Of a DNA stretch of 64,000 nt, positions 30,379 to 41,098 are shown one piece after another. The position numbers and the translations under genes are program-made. The notes below the pieces were generated by a model that saw only the letters and a list, made by a program, of their open reading frames with translations, did no database searches and had not been told where the DNA came from. Location: assembly GCF_026213295.1 (NCBI RefSeq), contig NC_079426.1, positions 26,057,902 to 26,121,901 on the forward strand, read 5' to 3'. Source of the DNA: Gadus chalcogrammus (taxonomy: Eukaryota; Chordata; Actinopteri; Gadiformes; Gadidae). How positions within the stretch are numbered: the first letter of the stretch is position 1; every line of letters starts with the position of its first letter.

Positions 30379-31443
30379 TAGGCCTGTCGCGATATGTAAT
30401 AAATCAATTGTGCGATATTTTTTTTGCCGGCTGCAATAATTTCCAATAATTTCTACTCTTTTTTTTGTATCATTGCTTTATTGGCCTAATCTGAGAAGAA
30501 ATCAATGCCATAAACAGAAATATTATAGGCCTTTATTACACGGGTCTTCTCAATGCCGTGGAACGCTCCGTTCACTTGTATAGATAGTAGTCCGGTAACT
30601 TGTCAACCCCAGCGTCTTCGGTTGCTAAGCAACGTCAACGTCTTTGGCAGACTATTTCTCTGCTGATCAACACTAAGAATGCTGCTAACGAATAAATTGT
30701 AAAAAGACACACCATGTGAAGTTATGTTTTCGTTTTGGCAAGTAGCCGTGTAATAAGCGGGATAATGTATAGAACGTCGCCTGTCATTATCGAAAATAAG
30801 CCCCTTCAGGGCGTAGCAAGACACCTCCGCTGCACGTCGGTCGCCTGTTCCCCCTGTCGGGGCTTATTTTCCCGATAATGACCGGCGTTCTATGCATTAT
30901 ATATATTTAAATATATGATATATATTTAGCAGGGTATGCCTGAGTAACAAATGTCGGGTTGAAATCGGGCTCCGGCTCATAATTACAGGGCACAACGAGT
31001 AAACCCCCTCGTCAAGTGACGAGGGGGTCACAACAAGTGACATGCAACAAGTCACTTGTTGCATGGTCTGTGTGGGAAGCGGAGCCCTGGCGTTACACGT
31101 GTTTATTCTTTTTTGAAGCGCAATCCTTTACATCCTTTTTATTTAGTGTTTCAATTATATTTATTGTTTTTGGTGGTGTTTGGTTTTTATTCAAGAGCAT
31201 TTTTTTTTTATAATAGATTGTTTTTGGTTGTTTTGTTAATTTATTCTGGATATTTTAAATGTCTTCCAGACGTCCAGTTCCAGTGTTCTTTAAAAATAAA
31301 AGTTTATTGATCTTCGAAAGGGTGTACTTGCATTATTATGCCATTATCATTATATTAGTTGAAAAACGGCAATATTATCGCTTATCGCAATAATTTCTGG
31401 GGCAATTAATCGGCCAGAAAAATGTGTTATCGTGCCAGGCCTA
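30379..31443. mobile_element. Non-autonomous hAT-type element inserted in Tx1 ORF1, perfect 8-bp target duplication
   Basis: 1065 bases between two copies of gccaccgc (30371-30378 and 31444-31451). The ends are taggcctgtcgcgata and, inverted, taggcctggcacgata. Removing it restores the reading of the alanine-rich part of ORF1. It contains the 220-bp segment shared with 20839-21062 and a palindrome (30758-30900). No transposase. Confidence 0.92.
30755..30902. repeat. Palindromic segment inside the hAT element
   Basis: gataatgtatagaacgtcgc ... cattatcgaaaataagcccc is answered by ggggcttattttcccgataa ... ggcgttctatgcattat. About 45-base arms surround a 55-base loop. Possibly a small inverted-repeat element inserted in the larger one. 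Confidence 0.7.
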
Positions 31444-31690
31444 GCCACCGCGTCAGCAGCAACAGCCGCGGTAGCCACCGAAGGGACCCCGTCAGCGGCA
31501 GACGCCGGGGGAACCCCCGCACAACCGCTCAATGATGCACAAAAAAAGGCAAAATGCCCCTCCTGTCCGCACTTGAAACACTTCAAATTGTCCGATGTGT
31601 GAAAGACTGTAATCAGAATTTTCTACCTTGAATTTCAAGACTAGATTTAGATCGACTTCAATATTTTTTAAGACCACGAAAACATATTGT
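31444..31690 (-). pseudogene. Tx1 LINE ORF1, zinc-knuckle part
   Basis: The minus strand reads NIEVDLNLVLKFKVENSDYS, then in another frame MKCFKCGQEGHFAFFCA, a CCHC zinc knuckle (C..C....H....C). Then comes the alanine-rich stretch cut by the hAT insertion. A frameshift lies between the two blocks. Confidence 0.7.
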
Positions 31691-32180
31691 GGGCCAGCGG
31701 CATGCTGGGTTGGTCGGAAATTTCCGGCACTGCCCGTTCCGCCACGTAGAGGACCATATCGAGGGTCGGGGGCAGGATGAGGCGGATGTGTTGCCCCAGC
31801 CGCGGCGGGGAAAGTCCCTGAAGGAATGCATGAAGGGCCAGCTCATCCCTAGCCGCAGCAGGGAAGTCGCTGCGTAGGTGTGTGTGTGCAAGCGTTCCCC
31901 CTCCCGGCGGCGGCAGCTGGTTACCAGCTCCCGGCTGTGGTTCACGACTACGGACTGCCTTTATTAACGAACACCAAACATAACAGACACACACAACACT
32001 CTCACTAATGGTCGCGATCACACAACAATCAAACTACACACAATTAACACACAACCAATAAAGACCCTAAACCCGTTATCCCCACTTATCCAAACAACTA
32101 CCAAAAGGACGACAAAGCCCCTTTGGTCAACATGCAACCTGGATACCCAGAATCCCCTGTACGACCCCGGAGGAGTCGCC
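31691..32180 (-). mobile_element. Gag-like fragment interrupting Tx1 ORF1
   Basis: The minus strand has FPAAARDELALHAFLQGLSP and PRLGQHIRLILPPTLDMVLY, VAERAVPEIS, resembling a retrotransposon gag (ARDELAL.AFL.GL.P). It sits between the KHV end of ORF1's first half and NIEVDLN of its second half, so it looks inserted. Its ends could not be defined. Confidence 0.5.
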
Positions 32181-32199
32181 ACGATATCTTCTGTAGGTA

Positions 32200-32661
32200 A
32201 ACATGCTTTACACTGGGGGATTTTCCCCCAAGTCCAGACACCAGGTGTCCGTACCGGCCCAGTTCTCTCCCCAAAGCCTCGTTGCTTACGTACGGAGGAA
32301 CATGCGAAATTCTTGCTGGCTGGCTTGCAAGCGGCAGAACTTGAGTAAATAAATCACAAATTACCTCTCCGCTCTCCACGACACTATTAACCTTATCCAC
32401 ACTATCTAGAAAATTGAACACTGCACTATTCATTCGCGAGGCAAACTTAACTGAGTTACACCCCACTTTCTCCCCAATCGCCAAGCAGCACTCCTCTACG
32501 GACACCTGAGCAGCGGGGGAGAGCTTTACGCCATGCTGCCGTGAAAGCTTCTCCCCAACCGCCTCCGAACTCGTACCTGCGGGCATTATGCCCTGCCAGG
32601 CCGGTAACGACGTCAACGTTAACAAAGTTACACGAACAATCCAAACAAGTTTGACAAACAT
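32200..32661 (-). pseudogene. Tx1 LINE ORF1, N-terminal half
   Basis: From 32661 the minus strand reads MFVKLVWIVRVTLLTLTSLP, EAVGEKLSRQHGVKLSPAAQ, VSVEECCLAIGEKVGCNSVK, FASRMNSAVFNFLDSVDKVN and HVPPYVSNEALGRELGRYGH. The pattern SRMN.AVV.FL...D..N..VE.G and the VPP....E.L.REL.R.G block are those of Tx1-type ORF1. Confidence 0.7.
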
Positions 32662-32743
32662 AAATTAACCGACCAAACTAGAGAGGTCATTAATAAACAA
32701 AACGAACATACAAAAACAAACAAATAGACAATAATAAAGTTAG

Positions 32744-32745
<2 letters not shown>

Positions 32746-32824
<79 letters not shown>

Positions 32825-32930
32825 GGACGAGAGAGAGAGAAGGGGGTGAGAGAGAAAGAGAGATATAAAGAGAGAGAGAGGGGGGAGCGAAAGAGAGAGA
32901 GAGGGAGACAGAGAGAGAATCTCATACATA
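32746..32930. repeat. (GA)n microsatellite and GA-rich flank
   Basis: About 75 bases of pure ga repeat (32746-32820) followed by interrupted gaga. Serine/leucine-rich frames here are artefacts. Confidence 0.9.
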
Positions 32931-33800
32931 TCAAAGATGATGAACTGAGAGATAAACAGCAGCAAATATAAATTGAGAGACTAAGGAAGAAGAGCAGATG
33001 GAGACATTTTTACATACAAAGCAGAGGCCCTACACCAGAATATGAAATAAAGAGAGGAGAGAAGTATAACTCAGCTCTCTCTCTCTCTCTTCATAACTCA
33101 TAACAACCAAACTCTGTGTGTGCTGCTGCCTCACATTCTCTGGTTCCCATTCCAGCGAGCCTCCTCTATCCTGTTATTATGCACCCCTTGATTTCTGCTT
33201 CCTGGGGCCTCCCGGCGGTTAGTGTTGCCTGAAATGGTCCTAGTTTGTGGGGCTGCGAGCCCATAACCATCTGGCCGTCTGGCGTCAAGCTCGCCACAAG
33301 GAAACCACAGCCCTGCTGGGCTGGTTGTTGAGCAGCGACCACAGAATACCAGGGAGGGGCCCAGTGGCTGTAGCGGGGGCCTCTAGCGGGGCCCGCTGGC
33401 TCTAGAGAGGGCATCTAGCGGGGCCCGGTGGCTCACTCTAGAGAGGGCCGCAAGCGGGGTCCACCTTATGTATTATTTCTGCTTCTGGGTTACTGTTGGA
33501 CACTTCTTTGTGAAATCTATCCAATGCACTAAGAACCTTTTTTGACGTGTGAGTAAGCAACCAAACCAACAAACTACTGGACTCACTACAGCCTTCAGCT
33601 TTAGACTGGAACGTGTTTACTGTACCAATCCAATGAGCAACGAGGAAGCAACAACCCTGAATATGTTAACCTGACAGTCACAGCGAAAAATACAAAGTGA
33701 ACTATATAGTTGAAAAGATTGCAAATGCTTCATCTTTATGTCGAGTGAAAGATGTCTGGATGTGAGCAAATGTATCATTGTGCATACATTAACTATTATG
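32931..33800. other. Intronic stretch; weak gcggggcc repeat near 33350-33460
   Basis: The phrase ctagcggggcccg/tggctc with tctagagagggc recurs about three times at roughly 40-base spacing near 33365-33455. Nothing else recognised. Confidence 0.4.
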
Positions 33801-33802
33801 AC

Positions 33803-33880
33803 GTGTGTGTGTGTGTGTGTGTGCTGGCTCGCGTGGGTGTGTTTGCGTGTGTGCGCCTGTGTGTGTGTGTATGCTGGTGT
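33803..33880. repeat. (GT)n microsatellite beside a cdh11 donor
   Basis: Interrupted gt repeat immediately downstream (on the transcript) of the donor of exon 33889-34025, where it reads (AC)n. Confidence 0.85.
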
Positions 33881-33888
33881 GTTTGTAC

Positions 33889-34025
33889 CTATTTCGGCGG
33901 CTGCCACTGAGATGTTGTGCCAGGCCTGTGCCTCTCTGTCCAGAGGTCTGGTGGAGGTAATCATGCCGTCCTCGGAGTTGACACTAAAAAACTGTTCCAC
34001 GTCTGTATAGCGAGGAATCATGTAC
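33889..34025 (-). CDS. cdh11: cdh11 exon: EC4 second part
   Basis: 137 bases, phase 2 to phase 1, the standard size, with acceptor cctcctag and donor gtacaa. It encodes YMIPRYTDVEQFFSVNSEDG, MITSTRPLDREAQAWHNISV and AAAEI. LDREAQAWHNISV is the type II EC4 signature, and NIS is a potential N-glycosylation site. Confidence 0.94.
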
Positions 34026-34136
34026 CTAGGAGGGAAACATGGAGGTTCAGAATCAGCAGCATGTCTAGGAAAGCTAGTTCCTTCTGAGCTTCCCTTATAG
34101 CTCTTGATGAGAACGATGTTCACCAGTGAGTGTTAC

Positions 34137-34276
34137 CTGACAGGGTTGTTAGCTACGTCCGTGTCCTTGGCATGCACCCTCCCCACCTGGGTCCCCGCCG
34201 GTGCGTTCTCCTCCACCTCAAAGTTATAGCTGGGGGCTACGAATACTGGGGGCTCATCGGCATCCTCCACCATGAT
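34137..34276 (-). CDS. cdh11: cdh11 exon: EC3-EC4 linker and EC4 start
   Basis: 140 bases, phase 0 to phase 2, with acceptor ctctgtag and donor gtaaca. It encodes IMVEDADEPPVFVAPSYNFE, VEENAPAGTQVGRVHAKDTD and VANNPV. VEDADEPP is the EC3-EC4 calcium linker. It continues directly from VK of the previous exon, as in other cadherins. Confidence 0.93.
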
Positions 34277-34317
34277 CTACAGAGGGAGAGAGAATACAGA
34301 GAGATGGTCAAATAGTT

Positions 34318-34375
<58 letters not shown>

Positions 34376-34880
34376 GAGAGGTGGGGGAACAGTTGAAGGG
34401 AGACACAGAGTGAGAGAGAGAATATATAGAGGTGGAGGAACAGGGGAATGGAGATACAGACAGAGAGAAAGAATACAGAGAGGTGGGGGAACAGTTGAAG
34501 GGAGACACAGAGTGAGAGAGAGAATATATAGAGGTGGAGGAACAGGGGAATGGAGATACAGACAGAGAGAAAGAATACAGAGAGGTGGAGGTGGTTGAAC
34601 AGGGGAAGGGAGATACAGAGAGTGAGAGAGAATACAGAGAGATAGAGGTGGAGGAGCAGTTGGCGGGATATACAGAGAGAGAGAGGGAATACAGAGAGAC
34701 AGAGAGAATACAGAGAGGTGGAGGTGGCAGAACAGGGAAGACACAGGGAGTGGAGGATGAAAGATATACAGAGAGAGAGAGAATCCAGAGAGGTGGAGGA
34801 ACAGGGCAGACACAGGGAGTGGAGGATGAGGTGAGAGACATAAAGGGAAACACAGAGCATGTGCAGAAGGAGGGGGGCAG
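34318..34880. repeat. (GA)n array and 102-bp minisatellite
   Basis: Pure ga repeat at 34318-34372. Then come two clear 102-base units starting at 34381 and 34483 (gtgggggaacagttgaaggg ... gaggtggaggaacagggg) and degenerate copies to about 34880. It fills most of the 813-base intron that splits the EC3-EC4 exon. Confidence 0.88.
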
Positions 34881-35089
34881 AGATGGAGGAAGAGGAGAAG
34901 TAGGCAGACAGGAAAGCTGTGTTATTGTAGCTTCTCTGCTTTTAAGGCACTCAAAGGCACAAAGATGCATAAAAAAACACACAAATAAAAAACGCGCACA
35001 CAGAGGCACAAACCACAGTCACGCACATGAACACACTCTCACACACACACACTGACACACACACACAACCATACAGGCATACACATTAC

Positions 35090-35203
35090 CTTGACTGTGG
35101 CCTCATCCCTATAGGGGCCCCAAGCGGTGAATCGAGGGTCAACATGAGGGTTGGACCCCTCTATCCTCAACATGTAGGTCCGCTTGGTCTCATAGTCCAC
35201 CAT
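35090..35203 (-). CDS. cdh11: cdh11 exon: EC3 end
   Basis: 114 bases, phase 0 to phase 0, with acceptor tcttccaccag and donor gtaatg. It encodes MVDYETKRTYMLRIEGSNPH and VDPRFTAWGPYRDEATVK. A (GA)n array (35211-35357) directly beside it reads as a (CT)n polypyrimidine tract on the transcript. Together with the next exon it makes 254 bases, the size of one usual type II exon, so an extra intron seems to split it. Confidence 0.92.
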
Positions 35204-35207
35204 CTGG

Positions 35208-35357
<150 letters not shown>

Positions 35358-36375
35358 TAATTCATTCATTGTTTTTATTGTTTTTTATCCAATATACACA
35401 GACAGAGCAATATGATAATGAAATTCCAAACGGAGATTCACATTATGCTGCGTCATGACTTTGCGAATGGTTTGGACGATAAAATAATATGTTTTCTTTA
35501 TTTTGATATGGACTGTGGTTCAGTTTGAACAGAAATGCTGTGGGCATTGCAGTTCATTGGTCGCTGGCTAGGGGGAGCTCTTCCTGCATGTAAAACGCAA
35601 ACTGCAGCAATTCAAACTGTTTATAGTCTATACTAACCACTGCAGCTAAAAATAGAAATAAAAGCAGGACTTCAAAATCGTGCGGCATATCTTCCATCGA
35701 TCCATACACGCTAGATACTAATCAGTGGTTCAGGGATAAGACATAGGTATTATCTCTTGGGACCATGGCATTTATTTGAGCACATTTTGTATGTTCCTAT
35801 TTTTGCATATTCTATTGATATCAGCCATGAAAGATACAAATATCTTTGTATCCTAGATTCTCAGTACTGAGTGACACCCAGCCAAACTCAGGTTCCCCTC
35901 TGGGATTAATCAGATACTAATCAAATACCACAAGGTATTACTTATCCTATACTACTACAGTTTATTAATTTTATCCTATCTATAGCTACCCCTTTATTTT
36001 TCAATCTTTCCCAGGTTTAAAAGGAAGTTGAAACCCATGTAGTCTGGCTCATCTTCCCCAGGGCCGATATAAGATGATAGGTAAGCTGTTTAAAAGCTGC
36101 AGGATTTGGGACACAGAATTAAATGAATTATATGTTGTGTGGAACTTCAAAGAGTGAATACACACCGAGCTGGGTCAAGGGACCTTCTAGAGTCTCGGTG
36201 GTCTTCAAAATGGTTGGCTTATGTAGTCATGCGTGGCATGTGGAGCCAGTGTGTGTTCTCTTCTCACAGCCATAATGGCTTCCCTCTTTCATTGTGGGAG
36301 TCAGATGTCACGATAGAGGCATGAAATGTGCAGCAACAGTTCCAATACAAATGTTTCCTGTTTCCCATTTCTGAT
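35358..36375. other. Intronic stretch with nothing recognised
   Basis: About 1 kb of apparently unique intron sequence between exons 35203 and 37768. No gene or element end seen. Confidence 0.4.
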
Positions 36376-36376
36376 A

Positions 36377-36459
<83 letters not shown>

Positions 36460-36560
36460 AACCTCTCTCTCCCTCCTCCCCCCTCTATCTCTGTTTCTCT
36501 CTCTCCTCCCCCCTCTCTCTTTCTCTGTCTATCCCTGTCCATCTCTCTCCTCAGCCCCCC
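36376..36560. repeat. (CT)n microsatellite and CT-rich flank
   Basis: About 78 bases of pure tc repeat (36379-36456) followed by ctcc-rich sequence. Confidence 0.9.
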
Positions 36561-36930
36561 TCTATTCCTTCATCAGTCTCTCTCCAACCTGTTCCTCCAC
36601 CCCTATAGTTCTACGTCTCACATTTCAAACCCTACAATCCAACCGCTCCCCCCTCCCTCTATTTCCAATCTATCCCCCTTCTCCATCTCCTTGTAATCAG
36701 AAGCAGATAATGGTATTCACTATACCGTCCTCTTCCACTACAACAACCCCACTCCCATCTCACACAGACACACACATACGCACGCACAAACACACACAGA
36801 CATCCACACACACCTACACACGCACACACACACACACAGCAGCAGCACTTGAAATAAAGCTTAAAATTCTGTAGACTGCTATCGTCAGATTAAAGTTGAA
36901 AGAGAATAGATGATTAAAGCGCATCCCTGT

Positions 36931-37048
<118 letters not shown>

Positions 37049-37512
37049 TGCATTTGTGTTTGTATGTGTGGGTGAGTGAGTGTGTGTGTCACTGTGAGTT
37101 TGTGTGGTGGTTGGTTGTGCATGCGTGTGCATGTGTACGTATAGGCTGTAATTTTGCAGGGTGTGCCTTGTGGGGCCAAAGCTATTGATTTCCCTGACCT
37201 ACGCGTAAACACATATAGAGCACGCACACACAAGCATACACTCATCAACACACAATGGCCCAGTTGAGTCTAGTCAGTTGGTCTCATTAGTTTGATAGTC
37301 TGCCCTGTTTCAGTCATCAACGCACTCAGCAAGCAGTTTACAACAACTTTCCACTATGGGCTAACACTGAAAGAAACTCCTCGTGTCACACAATTAGTGG
37401 CAGGAAGCGAAGTCTCAGTAAACGCTGACACACTTTTTAGAGATGAAGACAAATTCCAGGCACAGGAGGCAGAGAGATGATCCTATAACTGTTGAATTAA
37501 GCTTGAGTGTTT

Positions 37513-37577
37513 GCATTGTGTGTGTGTGTGCGTGCATGTGTGTGTGTGTGTGTGTGTGTGTACGTGTGTGCGTGCAT

Positions 37578-37664
<87 letters not shown>
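37513..37664. repeat. (GT)n microsatellite
   Basis: About 150 bases of gt repeat with few breaks (tacgtg, catgag), about 100 bases past the donor of exon 37768-37955. A C-run (37734-37747) lies between. Confidence 0.92.
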
Positions 37665-37667
<3 letters not shown>

Positions 37668-37767
37668 GCTCTAGGTTGTTCCTTAGTTATTGCTTCCCCT
37701 CTGTTTTCTTCAACGTATCTGATCTCCTCTGTCCCCCCCCCCCCCCCATCTGTTATCAGGTCCCCAC

Positions 37768-37955
37768 CTTCTTCAGCTTGATGACGGCCTCCCTGGTCTG
37801 GGAGTCGGTGGTGAGTTCGAACACCCCCAGGCCGTCGCCTTCCGTCAGCCGGTAACTGACCAGCCCGTTCTCCCCCTGGTCGGGGTCCTTGGCCTTCAGG
37901 CGGCCCACCTCCTCCCCCGACACCTTGTCCTCCGACACCGACATTGTGTACACAC
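37768..37955 (-). CDS. cdh11: cdh11 exon: EC3 first part
   Basis: 188 bases, phase 1 to phase 0, the standard size. It encodes VYTMSVSEDKVSGEEVGRLK, AKDPDQGENGLVSYRL and TTDSQTREAVIKLKK. The donor is gtgggg. EC3 is more diverged from mammalian cadherin-11 than EC1-EC2, but the frame and the calcium residues (KDPD) are kept. Confidence 0.93.
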
Positions 37956-38025
37956 CTGCAGACATAGACAGGACTCATTACATCCAGTGGTAATTCCAGA
38001 TCGACACAAACACAGACACAAACTA

Positions 38026-38028
<3 letters not shown>

Positions 38029-38119
<91 letters not shown>

Positions 38120-38238
38120 TCACACATACACATCCACAAACACACAGACAAAAACCAACACACACACACACACACATATACACATAAGAACACACACATA
38201 CACATGAACACATACACAAACACACACACACACACACA
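38029..38238. repeat. (AC)n microsatellite
   Basis: About 90 bases of pure ac (38029-38118) followed by interrupted aca-rich sequence. It lies about 75 bases before the acceptor of exon 37768-37955 on the transcript. Confidence 0.92.
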
Positions 38239-38644
38239 AGGACACATACTGCGATACTGGGATTGACAACAAGCATGAAAAGAGTGGGAATGGGAAACAT
38301 TTAGACTGCAGTTCAGGTGAGAAGAGGAGAAGAAAAATGTAGGCGACCCCCCTTTTTCAACAGTAAATGAATGGAGTGTAACAGGTAATACGCTTTGGAA
38401 GGACGATTTAGACAGATGCTGTGCATAGCTCAAATTTTATTTAGTCAAATCCGTTTTTGAGCTGGTGGTTATTAATTTCATTTTGGCTGTTGTAACCTAT
38501 ACAGGTGTCAGCCTCATTATGGAGGACGAGGCCGGTGTTAACTCTGGAGGCTGGGTCACTTTCACCCTCAGGGATTAACTCAAATCCATCTGTCCAATCT
38601 CGCCCAAAGGATATTAATATAATCGTTTGTGTAAGTGTATTTGT

Positions 38645-38840
<196 letters not shown>

Positions 38841-38969
38841 ATGCAATATGTGTATTTGTGTGATGTGTACCTGGTGTGTCTATGGGTATAGACACCAGTC
38901 TTGCAGAATTTGAGCACCATATGTATCCTCTCCCCTCATCTCTGAACCTCCTCCTCCAGTACCCAGGGA

Positions 38970-39273
38970 GTGAGTGAGTGGAAGTAAGGGGAGTTAGTGA
39001 CTGAGTTAGGGAATGAGTGAGTGAGTGTGTGTGTGTGGGTGAGGGAGTGTGTGAGTGTGGGAGGGTTTGAGTGAGTGAGGGAGTGAGATAGGGAATGAGG
39101 GAGTGAGTGAGTGAGGCAGTGAGTTAGGGAATGAGGGAGTGAGGGAGTGTGTGAGTGAGGGAGGGTGTGAATGAGTGAGGGAGTGTGTGAATGAGATAGG
39201 GAATGAGGGAGAGAGTGAGTGAGTTAGGGAGTGTGATAGTGAGAGAGTAAGCGAGGGAGTGAGTGAGTGAGTA
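38970..39273. repeat. (GAGT)n-type minisatellite
   Basis: About 300 bases of gagtgagtgaggga-like units with interspersed gttagggaatgagg. No fixed long period. Confidence 0.85.
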
Positions 39274-39537
39274 TTACCTATTTCTTATGTGATCATCATT
39301 GTGATCACATAAGACAAAATATGGGTTGTTCTTATATCAAGTTGGTCTCCTTTTTATTCCCATATCTGTGTCATTCCTCATCTCTCTCTCCCTCTTTTCG
39401 CTCCAAGTTTTTCTCGTCCTGAATAAATAAACAATCACTGTCCTCATTCCTACCATCTGGGAGATTCTCTTTCAGGTGTGAAACGGTATGTATGTAATAT
39501 GTGTGTGTTTGTACATGTTTGTGTGTGTTTGTATGCA

Positions 39538-39577
<40 letters not shown>

Positions 39578-40296
39578 AATGTGTCATTTGAGCACATTAT
39601 AGAATTTTTTGTTCCATCATGAGTCCATATTGGGATGAATCTCGCCATGTAGAAACACAGACGAGCCACTAATGGGATTTATGCGTAATGAGATGCAATG
39701 CAGATGGTCACTCATATCTAATGACTGGATTAAATCTAGAGTATGCACTTCCTCAACCACAAACATGTGACATAGGAGAATAAAACAAATAACACTCAAT
39801 CTCCTTCCTCCCATTCTGCTCCTTATACGGTTACTGCACAGACTTCCTTTCTCTTCTCCCTCCCCCTGTCCTCTCCTGCTCCGTCTTTTTCTTTTGTTTC
39901 CCCTCTCCTCTAGTTGTTTTCTAGCTGAGAGCTGAAACAAGGGAGGCGGGAGATGGGCAGAGGCGGCAAGAGAGTATGGATGAAATAAGGGTGAGCGAGA
40001 TAGGGAGATAGTGATAGGGACAAAGCAGGCTAGACATTTGCTGTAATGAGAGCGAGCAGAAGAGTGAGAGAACAGAAAGGAAGAAAGATAGAGGAAGGAG
40101 ACGAACTGCCTGGGGGACAGCATGAATGGACAAAGGAAAACAGAGACACTGCTAGAACGAGAAAGAGAGATTTCCATTTTAAATCTTTTTCCACAGTGAC
40201 AGGACAAAATTCACAGGCAGTTACAAAAATCTATTTTTCTATCCATCCATCTGTCCATCCATGATCCATCAATACCCCTCTCTCTTTCTATCTCTT

Positions 40297-40300
<4 letters not shown>
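39274..40300. other. Intronic stretch with a short palindrome and a (GT)n run
   Basis: It contains the palindrome cttatgtgatcatcattgtg + atcacataag (39283-39312) and (GT)n at 39540-39572. No gene recognised. Confidence 0.45.

Positions 40301-40352
<52 letters not shown>
40301..40352. repeat. (TA)n microsatellite
   Basis: About 50 bases of pure at repeat. Confidence 0.92.
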
Positions 40353-40356
<4 letters not shown>

Positions 40357-41090
40357 GCAAATGTCCTAGGTCAACTTGGGTTGTCTCTTTCTTCATCCTA
40401 TTGGTTGTTTATCATATTTAGTTTTTTTTCTCTATCGGTCTCTCTCTCTCTTTCCTCTCTTCAGTTCTTGTGAGCATCTTATGACAGATATGCAGGATTC
40501 ACCTCAACTGAAGATCATGGTGACCTTGTGTTTCTGGAGTCGTATGCATGAGTACAAGAGACATTGGTACCGACAGAGGGTCCAGAGGGGCCATTTTCAG
40601 AGTGCACTATTACCCACTTGTTTGATTTCTGAATGTGTGCCTCTTGTTAGCGGCTCATTACGCACACAGCAGGAAAGATCAATGTTGCAAACGGTGTCTG
40701 ACTCTGAGATCTGTGAAACACTGTCTCTGTGCAGGTGTTTCTGTGACTGAAGAATGTTTCAGCGCATCTCTCCACGATCAATTCAAATCATTCATCACCA
40801 GATGATCAAAATCAGACATTGCTCGTATCGGCAAATCAAGCAAATGTTACAGGATTGTGTATCAGATATGAATCTTAATAAGCAGGCTCAATAACAAGGA
40901 CAGCAACGATGAAGAATTAGCCCCTATTTCCTCAGGCCTTGGAAATACCACACCTTCTGCGGTTGTCTTTAATGCTCTACACCTCAAATAACCCTGAAAC
41001 ATTCATGTGTAGGCAAACATGTGCACACACACACACACACACAGACGCACACAATGCACAAACACATACACACACACATATTTATATATA
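40353..41090. other. Intronic stretch with nothing recognised
   Basis: Apparently unique sequence ending in a short (AC)n run at 41027-41042. Confidence 0.4.
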
Positions 41091-41098
41091 CTAGAGTT

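Larger units (their letters stand above)
24540..32700 (-). mobile_element. Tx1-type LINE, minus strand, broken and invaded by other elements
   Basis: Reading from high to low coordinates: ORF1 (about 32661-29640) with RNA-binding and zinc-knuckle parts, then ORF2 with endonuclease (about 29590-28950), RT N-terminal part (28740-27730), a duplicated stretch (27690-27300), the zinc-binding C-terminal part (27100-26740) and the extreme C-terminus (24838-24652). It is interrupted by a hAT element (30379-31443), a gag-like piece (about 31690-32180) and Gypsy DNA (about 24841-26735). Many stops and frameshifts; dead. Confidence 0.75.

Noticed and set aside
34237..35009. Open frames of 180-230 codons on the minus strand, rich in Ser/Leu/Cys
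   Set aside because: They follow the GA-rich 102-bp minisatellite and have no domain features.
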